Shown here piece after piece: positions 1 to 6,627 of a stretch of DNA of 7,750 nt (its first letter is position 1; every line of letters starts with the position of its first letter). The notes beneath the pieces were generated by a model that saw nothing but the letters and a program-made list of their open reading frames with translations, had not been told where the DNA came from and made no database searches. The DNA lies in contig JBAZUN010000289.1 in the NCBI GenBank assembly GCA_041661365.1, positions 1-7,750 of the forward strand, in the 5' to 3' direction. Position numbers and translations under genes: made by a program. The stretch is from CAITNQ01 sp041661365 (GTDB lineage Bacteria > Latescibacterota > UBA2968 > UBA8231).

Positions 1-27
1 GGCCGATGATTCCGGTCACCGGTTCAA

Positions 28-2313
28 GTGCGCGACGACGCCACCTACCTGGTCACCGGTGGTCTGGGTGGGCTGGGCCTGCAGGTGGCGGCCTGGCTGT
101 CCGACCAGGGAGCTCGCCACTTGGTGCTGTTGGGTCGGTCAGCCCCGAATACCGAAGCCCGAGCCGCCCTGGCCGAGCTGACCCGCGCCGGGGTCGAGGT
201 GTGGGTCGTGCAAGGCGACGTGGCCGCGCTTCTCGACCTCAAAGCCGTGGTACCTTCAGGCGCTCCCCCGTTGCGCGGGGTGGTCCACGCTGCCGGGGCC
301 TTGGCCGACGGGGTCTTCGTGCAGCAGGAATGGGATCGCTTCGCCGAGGCTCTGCGGCCCAAGGTGGACGGCGCGTGGCGGCTGCATGTGCTGACCGCGG
401 ACCAGCCCCTCGACTTCTTCGTGCTGTTCTCCTCGGCTGCCGCCGTGCTCGGTTCTGCCGGCCAGTCCGGGTACGGCGCGGCCAATGCCTTCCTCGACGC
501 CCTGGCCGCCCATCGCCGACTGCACGGCCGGCCGGCGCTCAGCGTCAATTGGGGGCCGTGGGCTGGGCCTGGCATGGTGACCAGGCTGGAGGCCCAGACC
601 GACCGGACCCCGTTTCCCGGGATGGGACGGCTGGAGCCTGAGCGAGCCCTGGCCCTGCTGGGAGAGCTGCTGGACCAGGGCGCCGGTCCCCAGGTGGTCG
701 CGCTCCCGGTTCGTTGGCCGGCCTTCCTGCAGGCCCACCCCGAGGCCCGTGGCCTGCCCTTGCTGGAGGCGGTGCTGCCTGCCCCCGAAGCCCTTGGTCC
801 GGCCACCGCGACCTCGGCAGGGCCGCGTCGCACTGACCTGATCGCCGGCACCGCCGAGGGCCAGCAAGCCGGTCTTGAGGCCTACCTCCTCGAGGTATTA
901 GCCCGGGTCCTCAACTGCGCCGTGACCGATCTCGATGCGGCCACGCCGATCGAGCGCTTCGGCCTGGACTCCCTGATGCAGGTGGAGCTGGCCAATCATC
1001 TGCGGCAGGATCTGGGGCTGGGTCTGCCCACCAGCCTGGCGCTGGAGTCTACCACCGTACGGGATCTGGCGGCCATCCTGGCCGAGTCGCTGGCCCGTGG
1101 CGGAGAACCTGGCGAGGTGAGCCCGGTCCCATCGGATGGCGCGCTGGTTGCCGAGCTGGAGGCTGATATCCGGCTCGACCCCGAGGTGCGCGCCGTGAGT
1201 CTTCCCCCGGCCCCCGCACCGGCCACCGAGGTGCTGCTCACCGGCGCCACTGGGTTCGTGGGCGCGTACCTCCTGGAGGAGCTGCTGCGGCAGACCCGGG
1301 CCCGGGTCTGGTGCCTGGCCCGCGCCGACAGCGCGGCAACCGCGCATCGCCGGGTGATGGAGAACCTGGCCGCCTACGGTCTGCAGGCCGATCCCGACCG
1401 CGTCGTGGGGGTGGCCGGAGATCTCGAGGTTCCTGGGTTAGGACTCGAACCAGGCATCCATGCCGAACTGGCGAAGCAGGTGGCCGAGATCTGGCACGCC
1501 GGCGCCCGGGTGAGCTTCCTCCAGCCCTACCGCGAGCTGGCCGCGGCCAACGTGTTCTCGGTGACCGAGGTGCTGCGTCTGGCCACCCGCACCGTGCTCA
1601 AGCCGGTGCACTTCGTCTCGACCCTGGGGATGCTCACCTCGGCCTGGCGCGACCCCGCGGCCGTGGTCGCCGAGGAAGGGCCGGTGGCGCACGGCGCCGG
1701 TCTGCCGAACGGGTACGAGCAGAGCAAGTGGGTGGCCGAGGCGGTGCTGCACCTGGCCCGCGAGCGCGGGGTGCCGGTGACGATCTACCGGCCGGGATTG
1801 CTCACGGGCGACAGCCGCACCGGCGAGTACCGGAACACCCGGGACTTCGTCTCGCGCATGCTCAAGGGGTGCATCGAGCTTGGGATCATGCCGGCGCTGG
1901 ACAACCTGCTCGAGCTGGCGCCGGTGGACTTCGCGGCCCGGGCCATGGTGGCCATCGCCGCCTCTCCCGAACACCGCGGTCGCACCTTCCACGTCAACCA
2001 CCCCGAGCCGGCCACGGCCGGCGAGCTGGCCGCCTGGCTGGGCGAGGCGGGGTACCGGGTCGAGCTGGTCCCCTTTATCGAGTGGAAGGAGCGGCTGTTC
2101 AGTCGCGTGGCCGCGGGCGATACCACGGCCCTGGGTCCCTATCTGGATTTCCTCCGCCCCCTGAGCGAGGCCCAGGCAGCCTTGCCGGCTCTCGACTCAC
2201 GGCAGGCCCGTCAGGCCCTGGCCGCCGCCGGGATCCACTGTCCCTCGGCAGCGGAGTTGATGCGCGCCTACCTGGGGTATTTCGTCCGCACGGGGTTCCT
2301 GCCGTCGCCGTGA
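28..2313 (+). CDS. Type I polyketide synthase, C-terminal part: ketoreductase - acyl carrier protein - thioester reductase (5' incomplete)
   Basis: C-terminal end of a modular or iterative type I PKS; 761 residues are readable from GTG 28. The ketoreductase (about 1-235) has the NADPH loop GGLGGLG at 11-17 and a full catalytic set K112, S136, Y149 and N153. Its L92-A93-D94 resembles the LDD signature of B-type ketoreductases, which give a D-configured hydroxyl. The carrier protein (about 283-355) has GLDSL with phosphopantetheine site S315. The thioester reductase (about 400-761) is a short-chain dehydrogenase with GATGFVG at 406-412, T532, and YxxxK at Y563/K567. It should release the thioester as an aldehyde or, after a second reduction, an alcohol; there is no thioesterase. 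GTG 28 is only the first possible start: it has no Shine-Dalgarno, and the ketoreductase structural subdomain is missing. The real protein therefore probably continues upstream, but in-frame TGA at 7-9 interrupts it. Domain calls are firm; the product is unknown. Confidence 0.93.
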   Translation: MRDDATYLVTGGLGGLGLQVAAWLSDQGARHLVLLGRSAPNTEARAALAELTRAGVEVWVVQGDVAALLDLKAVVPSGAPPLRGVVHAAGALADGVFVQQEWDRFAEALRPKVDGAWRLHVLTADQPLDFFVLFSSAAAVLGSAGQSGYGAANAFLDALAAHRRLHGRPALSVNWGPWAGPGMVTRLEAQTDRTPFPGMGRLEPERALALLGELLDQGAGPQVVALPVRWPAFLQAHPEARGLPLLEAVLPAPEALGPATATSAGPRRTDLIAGTAEGQQAGLEAYLLEVLARVLNCAVTDLDAATPIERFGLDSLMQVELANHLRQDLGLGLPTSLALESTTVRDLAAILAESLARGGEPGEVSPVPSDGALVAELEADIRLDPEVRAVSLPPAPAPATEVLLTGATGFVGAYLLEELLRQTRARVWCLARADSAATAHRRVMENLAAYGLQADPDRVVGVAGDLEVPGLGLEPGIHAELAKQVAEIWHAGARVSFLQPYRELAAANVFSVTEVLRLATRTVLKPVHFVSTLGMLTSAWRDPAAVVAEEGPVAHGAGLPNGYEQSKWVAEAVLHLARERGVPVTIYRPGLLTGDSRTGEYRNTRDFVSRMLKGCIELGIMPALDNLLELAPVDFAARAMVAIAASPEHRGRTFHVNHPEPATAGELAAWLGEAGYRVELVPFIEWKERLFSRVAAGDTTALGPYLDFLRPLSEAQAALPALDSRQARQALAAAGIHCPSAAELMRAYLGYFVRTGFLPSP

Positions 2314-3216
2314 TCAACTCCCGGCCCAGCCCAGCCGGGTGCCGGTCCTGACCTGGGTCTCCAGGCCGGCCGCGGAGTCGGCCCGCAGGTCGTCGTCGAA
2401 CTGCACCGCGCCGGGGCGGAAGAGGAGCACCAGGGTCGAGCCGCCGAACTGGAAGTACCCCTTCTCCTGGCCCCGCGTCACCCGTCCTGGTGCATAGGTC
2501 TGCACGATACTGCCCACGGCAAAGGCGCCGACCTCGACGCAGGCGATCGGGCCGAAGACCTCGGTCGCCAGTCGGGTCACGGCCCGCGCGTTTCCCGACA
2601 GCAGTCCCGGCACCCGGGCCAGGGCCACCGGATTGACCGAGTGATAACGGCCGCTGATCGACCGCGCTGGCCCGGTGATGCCGGCAGCGGGGAAGTGGAA
2701 GCGATGGTAATCGGGTGGGGAGAGCCTGACCACCAGGCAAGCGCCATCGCGGTACTCGATCCCCTCGGCTGGTGCGGCGAGGAGGGCCGACGGCTCGACC
2801 ATGGCGCCTTTCACCGGCATCCGGACCTCGCCGGTCAAGCGCGGAAAGACCAGGACCTTGCCGTCGGCCGGGCTGCACAGTGCCCGGGGATCGCCGCTAA
2901 ACGGCCGGGCCCCGGGCCGCAGCCGGCGCGAGAAGAAGGCGTTGAACGAGGGGTACTTGTCGAGGGGTAGCTCGACTTCGCCGGGGTCGATCCCGTACGC
3001 GGCGGCAAACGGGCCGATCCGGCGCCGACTCCAAGCCCGGTTCTGGGTCCAGCCGACCAGGTACGAGATCAGACGGTGGCCGAACACCGCGCTCCGGCAT
3101 CGGGAGCCCAAGGCGGTCTCGTAGAGCCAGCGCAGGGCGCGCTCCGCCGGGATCTGCTCGAGGCGGATCTCGCCGGTGCGCCGGTCCCGGTACCGTACCT
3201 GGGTCGGGGTGGTCAT
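2314..3216 (-). CDS. psd: Phosphatidylserine decarboxylase proenzyme
   Basis: Converts phosphatidylserine to phosphatidylethanolamine at the inner face of the cytoplasmic membrane. It is a pyruvoyl enzyme made by self-cleavage of a proenzyme. At 300 residues it has the usual length. The N-terminal region carries the tyrosine/arginine-rich start and the KYPSFNAFFSRRLRPGARPF block (about 87-106) typical of the type II sub-group (Clostridium/Chlamydia-like). SPADGK contains the catalytic Asp118. PPDYHRFHFP holds H171 and H174, matching the two essential histidines of the E. coli enzyme. GGST at 258-261 is the cleavage site, and S260 should become the pyruvoyl group of the small alpha chain. ATG 3216 is chosen over an in-frame TTG at 3240 because GGGGA (3227-3231) lies 10 bases upstream and the N-terminus then fits the family. 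It lies 45 bp downstream of the radical SAM gene, so it is probably the last gene of that operon. Its stop abuts the stop of the convergent PKS. No pssA partner is visible. Confidence 0.95.
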   Translation of the reverse strand: MTTPTQVRYRDRRTGEIRLEQIPAERALRWLYETALGSRCRSAVFGHRLISYLVGWTQNRAWSRRRIGPFAAAYGIDPGEVELPLDKYPSFNAFFSRRLRPGARPFSGDPRALCSPADGKVLVFPRLTGEVRMPVKGAMVEPSALLAAPAEGIEYRDGACLVVRLSPPDYHRFHFPAAGITGPARSISGRYHSVNPVALARVPGLLSGNARAVTRLATEVFGPIACVEVGAFAVGSIVQTYAPGRVTRGQEKGYFQFGGSTLVLLFRPGAVQFDDDLRADSAAGLETQVRTGTRLGWAGS

Positions 3217-3261
3217 GGTCGGAGAATCCCCGTGGCGCAAGGCCCGCCACTGCCCCGGGGC

Positions 3262-4740
3262 TCAGCGGATGTGCAGCTCGCAGACCCGGCGGAAGTGGTG
3301 GCCGTAGATCGCCAGGGTCACGGCCAGGGGGAGCATCCGCGGCCGGCTGCACAGGGTCCAGCCGAGGAGCTTCCAGTACTGGAAGCGCTCCTTGCCGATG
3401 ATCCCCAGGCGGACGACGGAGCGCATGAAGGCCAGGTAGTACTCGCCGCGATTCAGCGGCAGCTTGATCTCCGGCGGACGGTATTCGCGTAGGAAGGTCC
3501 GGACGCGCTGGTAGTACGGCCCCGGCGCGTAGATGTGGCGCATGATCTTCCGGTACCCCTCGCTCAGCGTCTCCAGGCTCATGCTCGGGATGATGTTGGT
3601 CGAGCCGTCGACGTTGTCGCCCGAGATCTGACCGAGCAGCCGGCCCTCGCGCTCGAGCCGCTCGTGCAGCGGCGTGCCCGGAGGGGCCTGCAGCAGACCG
3701 ACCATGGCGGTGACGATGCCGCTGCGCTGGATGAAGTCGATCTGGCGCTGGAAGATCGACGGGGTGTCGCTGTCGAAGCCGACGATGAACCCGCCCTGCA
3801 CCTGGATCCCGGCCCGCTGGATGGTCTTGACCACCTCGACCAGGTCACGGCCCTTGTTCTGCTTCTTGTTGGCCTCGGTCAGGCTCTGCTCGTCCGGGGT
3901 CTCGATGCCGATGAAAACCGTGTCGAAGCCGGCGTGGGCCATCAGCTCCATCAGCTCGGGGTCGTCGGCCAGGTTCACCGAGACCTCGGTGTAGAACGGC
4001 ACGCGCTTGGTCTGCTGCCAGTCGATCAGGGCCGGCAGCAGCTCCTCCTTCAGGTAGCGCTTGTTGCCGATGAAATTGTCGTCGACGAAGAAGACCTTGG
4101 AGCGCCACCCCGAGGCATAGAGGCTGTCCAGCTCGGCGACGATCTGCGGGGCGGTCTTGATCCGCGGCCGGTGGCCGAATAAGGCCGTGACGTTGCAGAA
4201 CTCGCAGTTGTACGGGCACCCGCGCGAGAACTGGATCGCCATCGAGGCGTACCGCTTCATGTCGAGGAGGCTCCATTGGGGCACCGGGGTCTTCTCGATC
4301 GCGGGGTGTTCGTCGGTGGCGTAGAGGGGCTGGGCCTCGCCCTGCTGCAGGTCGGCGAGGAAGCGGGGCAGGGTGACCTCCGCCTCGTTGAGGACGAAGT
4401 GGTCGACCTGCTCGAAACTGGCGTGCTCGGCGGTGAACAGGGGACCGCCGGCGATGACCTTGAGACCGGCGGCCTTGCAGCGGGCGATCAGCTCGCGGGC
4501 CGAGTCGCGCTGTACCACCATGGCGCTGATGAGGGCGCAGTCGGCCCATTCCAGGTCGGCCTCGGTCAGCTCCTGCACGTTGATATCGACCAGCCGCTTG
4601 CGCCAGGCGCGTGGCAGCATGGCGGCTACGGTGAGCAGGCCGAGCGGGGGAAGCACCGCCTTCCGGTGGATGAACTTCAGGGCGTGCTTGAAGCTCCAGA
4701 AGGTATCGGGGAACTGCGGGTAGAGCAGCAGGGCGTTCAT
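3262..4740 (-). CDS. Cobalamin-binding radical SAM protein, DUF4070 (HpnP-like) family
   Basis: A 492-residue radical SAM enzyme with an N-terminal cobalamin-binding-type domain. Residues 1-140 form the B12-type fold (YPQFPDTFWSF near the start, PPLGLLTVAAMLP at 31-43, AGGP at 97-100). The DxHxxG histidine ligand motif is absent, as is usual in class B radical SAM methylases. The core (about 165-360) has C175-x3-C179-x2-C182 for the [4Fe-4S] cluster and SAM. It is followed by VDDNFIGNK at 219-227 and GGFIVGFD at 316-323. The C-terminal 130 residues match the DUF4070 extension. The group includes HpnP, the hopanoid C-2 methylase; most members have unknown substrates, and I cannot say that this one is HpnP. 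ATG 4740 is supported by GGAG at 4748-4751 with 7-base spacing. It follows GH35 after a 115-bp structured gap and precedes psd by 45 bp. Methylation or another radical step on a lipid is a reasonable guess from neighbours and family. Confidence 0.9.
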   Translation of the reverse strand: MNALLLYPQFPDTFWSFKHALKFIHRKAVLPPLGLLTVAAMLPRAWRKRLVDINVQELTEADLEWADCALISAMVVQRDSARELIARCKAAGLKVIAGGPLFTAEHASFEQVDHFVLNEAEVTLPRFLADLQQGEAQPLYATDEHPAIEKTPVPQWSLLDMKRYASMAIQFSRGCPYNCEFCNVTALFGHRPRIKTAPQIVAELDSLYASGWRSKVFFVDDNFIGNKRYLKEELLPALIDWQQTKRVPFYTEVSVNLADDPELMELMAHAGFDTVFIGIETPDEQSLTEANKKQNKGRDLVEVVKTIQRAGIQVQGGFIVGFDSDTPSIFQRQIDFIQRSGIVTAMVGLLQAPPGTPLHERLEREGRLLGQISGDNVDGSTNIIPSMSLETLSEGYRKIMRHIYAPGPYYQRVRTFLREYRPPEIKLPLNRGEYYLAFMRSVVRLGIIGKERFQYWKLLGWTLCSRPRMLPLAVTLAIYGHHFRRVCELHIR

Positions 4741-4796
4741 CCACGGACTCCAGACCCAGACGAGACGAACCAAAACGGGCCGCTAATATACCCCAT
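4737..4796 (-). other. Possible 19-codon leader reading frame overlapping the radical SAM start (ATGA)
   Basis: On the - strand, ATG at 4794-4796 opens a frame reading MGYISGPFWFVSSGSGVRG. Its TGA (4737-4739) overlaps the ATG of the radical SAM gene (4738-4740) as ATGA, the arrangement of translational coupling. GGGAG at 4804-4808 lies 7 bases upstream of its ATG. Those 7 bases are one arm (4797-4803) of the inverted repeat in this gap, so folding could affect initiation. It resembles no peptide I recognise. If transcription starts at the -10-like box 4785-4790, this frame would not be transcribed, so the two readings exclude each other. Confidence 0.2.
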
Positions 4797-4855
4797 GGGA
4801 CCGCTCCCGGCCATGTCGCTGGCCGCCCGGGTCGTCCGGTTTCCGGGTCGGTCCC
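4741..4855 (-). promoter_or_regulatory. Structured leader between the galactosidase and radical SAM genes
   Basis: This 115-bp gap is the longest inside the - strand set. A perfect 7-base inverted repeat (GGGACCG at 4797-4803, CGGTCCC at 4849-4855) encloses an inner hairpin, CGGCCA (4808-4813) with TGGCCG (4820-4825) and a 6-base loop. A second weaker hairpin can form between CCCGG (4826-4830) and CCGGG (4843-4847). Together they would make a three-way junction starting directly after the galactosidase stop codon. No U-tract follows, so it is not a classical terminator. It could serve as an mRNA stability element, attenuator or protein site. GC-rich sequence readily gives short repeats, so function is inferred only. 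Confidence 0.35.
4785..4790 (-). promoter_or_regulatory. -10-like TATATT box before the radical SAM gene
   Basis: TATATT on the - strand (4 of 6 consensus positions) is the most AT-rich spot in the 115-bp gap. It would give a start near 4778, with a leader of about 38 bases before ATG 4740. The -35 region (about 4808-4813, TGGCCG) is poor and falls in the hairpin arm. If real, it would let the radical SAM and psd genes be expressed apart from the upstream pair. Confidence 0.25.
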
Positions 4856-6604
4856 TCACCCCAGATCGGCGCGGTCGGTGAGCTCGACCCGCGGCTGCTC
4901 GTGGCCGTGCAGCTCGAGCAGGATCAGCTCGTTGTCGCCTTGCCGCAGCAAGGGCGCCGGGACATACAGGGTGCGCTGGGGACCGCGGTTCCAGTACCGG
5001 CCCAGGTTGAAGCCGTTGATCCAGGCCACCCCCTTGGTCCAGCCGGGCAGGTCCAGGAAGGTGTCTCGCGGCGGTCGGTCCACCGTGAACCGACCGCGGC
5101 AGAAGGCCGGGAAAGCTACTGGTGTGCCCAGCGCGAAGGCCAGGCCGGACAGGTTCTCCAGCGGTAGGGGATGGATGGTCCAGCCGTAGAGGTACTGCTG
5201 GCCGAGGATCACCCCCTCGGTGATCCCCTTCCGGTCGAGCAGCTCCGGACCGTAGTTGATCCGGCCCAGGTTCTCGACCAGCAGCTCCAGGGTGGCGCCG
5301 CCGGGTGGGACAGTCAGGGACAGCCCCTCCTCGGGCCGCTCCCGGTCTATCGTCCCGAGAAGCTGGCCGTCGAGCCAGACCAAGGCCCGGTCCCGCAGGT
5401 CGCGCACAATCAGTCGGCTTTCGACCCGCGGCCCCGAGATCCGGGTGCGGTAGAGGATGAAGCCGAAGGATTGCCCCAGGGCCTCCATCGGCTCCGGGGC
5501 CGGCCGGATCACCGGGGTTGAGAGCCGGTCGAGCGAGGCCATCAGGGAGCAGGACTCGCTCAACGCCACCGAGCCGAGGGCCATCTTGGGGGCCGGCCCG
5601 GGCACCGGGCGGTCGGGGAGCGGCGCGTACCGACCGATCACCTCGCGCAGGGCGTGGTACTTCGGCGTCGGGTCGCCGGCCTCGTCCAGCGGGGCATCGT
5701 CGTCGTAGCTGGTGACCGTGGGCTGGTACCTCCCCTGGTGGTGGTTGGCGCCGTTGAGGAAGCCGAAGTTGGTACCGCCGTGGTACATGTAGAGGTTGAC
5801 CGAGCCCCCGGCCGCGAGGATCTCCTCCAGGGCCGCGGCCGCCTCCTCGGGCGGTCGCCGATGGTGCTTCTCGCCCCAGTGGTCGAACCAGCCCAGCCAG
5901 TACTCGCCGCACATCAGGGGGCCGTCCGGCTGGTACTCCCGCAGCTTGGCAAAGGCCTGGCGACCTCCGGAGCCGAAGTTGGCCACCATGTGCACCCCCG
6001 GCAGGGTACCGTACTGCAGCATCTCGTCCGTGGGGCCGTCCGAGGTGAACAGGGGGACCTCGATCCCCCGGCGACGCAACCCGTCGGCCAGGTGCCCCAG
6101 ATATTCCTTATCGTTGCCGTAGCTGCCGTACTCGTTCTCCACCTGCACGGCCAGCAGGCTGCCCCCCCGGGTCACCTGGTGCGGTACCAGCACCGGCACC
6201 AGGGCGTCGAGGAAGCGATCGACCGCCTCCAGGTACGGGCCGTGGGCGCAGCGCAGCTTCATCCCCGGGTCGGCCAGGAGCCAGGCCGGCAGTCCGCCCA
6301 GATCCCACTCCGAACAGATGTACGGCCCGGGCCGGACCAGGGTATGCAACCCCTGGTCCGCGGCCAGCGACAGGTACGCGGACAGGTCCAGACCGCCGCG
6401 GAAGTCGAACCGGCCAGGCCTGGGCTCGTGCAGGTTCCAGGCGACGTAGGTCTCCAGGGTGTTCAGGCCCAGCAGACGCGCCTTCTCCATCCGGTCGGCC
6501 CAGTATTCGGGCACCACGCGGAAGTAGTGCATGGCGCCGGAGAGGATGCGGAAGGGGCGGTCGTCGAGCAGGAACTGGTCACGGCCGATGGTGAAGGAGG
6601 GCAT
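4856..6604 (-). CDS. Cytosolic GH35 beta-galactosidase
   Basis: Retaining glycoside hydrolase family 35, removing terminal beta-linked galactose. The 582 residues are close to the short cytosolic bacterial type (such as BgaC, which prefers Gal-beta-1,3-GlcNAc); the preference here is an inference. The (beta/alpha)8 domain covers about 7-325: SGAMHYFR at 22-29, NLHEP at 57-61, RPGPYICSEW at 91-100. QVENEYGSY carries the acid/base E158, and GEYWLGWFDHWG carries the nucleophile E234. YMYHGGTNFG at 272-281 is a strong family signature. The rest (about 370-582) is the jelly-roll region, including WINGFNLGRYW at 528-538. The N-terminus has no signal peptide or membrane segment, so substrate must be imported or internal. 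ATG 6604 is chosen over in-frame TTG 6631 because GGAG at 6614-6617 sits 9 bases upstream, and the TTG would overlap the preceding stop. It starts 23 bases after the Ap4A phosphorylase-like gene, so the two are probably co-transcribed. Confidence 0.95.
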   Translation of the reverse strand: MPSFTIGRDQFLLDDRPFRILSGAMHYFRVVPEYWADRMEKARLLGLNTLETYVAWNLHEPRPGRFDFRGGLDLSAYLSLAADQGLHTLVRPGPYICSEWDLGGLPAWLLADPGMKLRCAHGPYLEAVDRFLDALVPVLVPHQVTRGGSLLAVQVENEYGSYGNDKEYLGHLADGLRRRGIEVPLFTSDGPTDEMLQYGTLPGVHMVANFGSGGRQAFAKLREYQPDGPLMCGEYWLGWFDHWGEKHHRRPPEEAAAALEEILAAGGSVNLYMYHGGTNFGFLNGANHHQGRYQPTVTSYDDDAPLDEAGDPTPKYHALREVIGRYAPLPDRPVPGPAPKMALGSVALSESCSLMASLDRLSTPVIRPAPEPMEALGQSFGFILYRTRISGPRVESRLIVRDLRDRALVWLDGQLLGTIDRERPEEGLSLTVPPGGATLELLVENLGRINYGPELLDRKGITEGVILGQQYLYGWTIHPLPLENLSGLAFALGTPVAFPAFCRGRFTVDRPPRDTFLDLPGWTKGVAWINGFNLGRYWNRGPQRTLYVPAPLLRQGDNELILLELHGHEQPRVELTDRADLG

Positions 6605-6627
6605 GGGGTATCGCTCCGGAAGAGGGA

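Noticed and set aside
6..641. 211-residue + strand frame in another phase over the ketoreductase
   Set aside because: Arginine/glycine/proline-rich translation with no motif; it lies wholly over the intact ketoreductase frame. A high-GC shadow.
2320..2339. CCCGGC / GCCGGG hairpin just after the PKS stop as a terminator
   Set aside because: Only a 6-bp stem with an 8-base loop, no T-run after it, and it lies inside psd coding sequence. Too weak to call.
1311..2351. 346-residue + strand frame over the thioester reductase
   Set aside because: Low-complexity R/G/A/P composition, while the overlapping frame has all the reductase motifs. Not a gene.
4741..4773. Earlier in-frame TTG start (4773) for the radical SAM gene
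   Set aside because: ATG 4740 has a well-spaced GGAG and its N-terminus fits the family; the extra 11 residues do not.
4737..5912. 391-residue - strand frame over the galactosidase
   Set aside because: Out-of-frame shadow of GH35. Only its last 19 codons, outside GH35, were kept as a possible leader frame.
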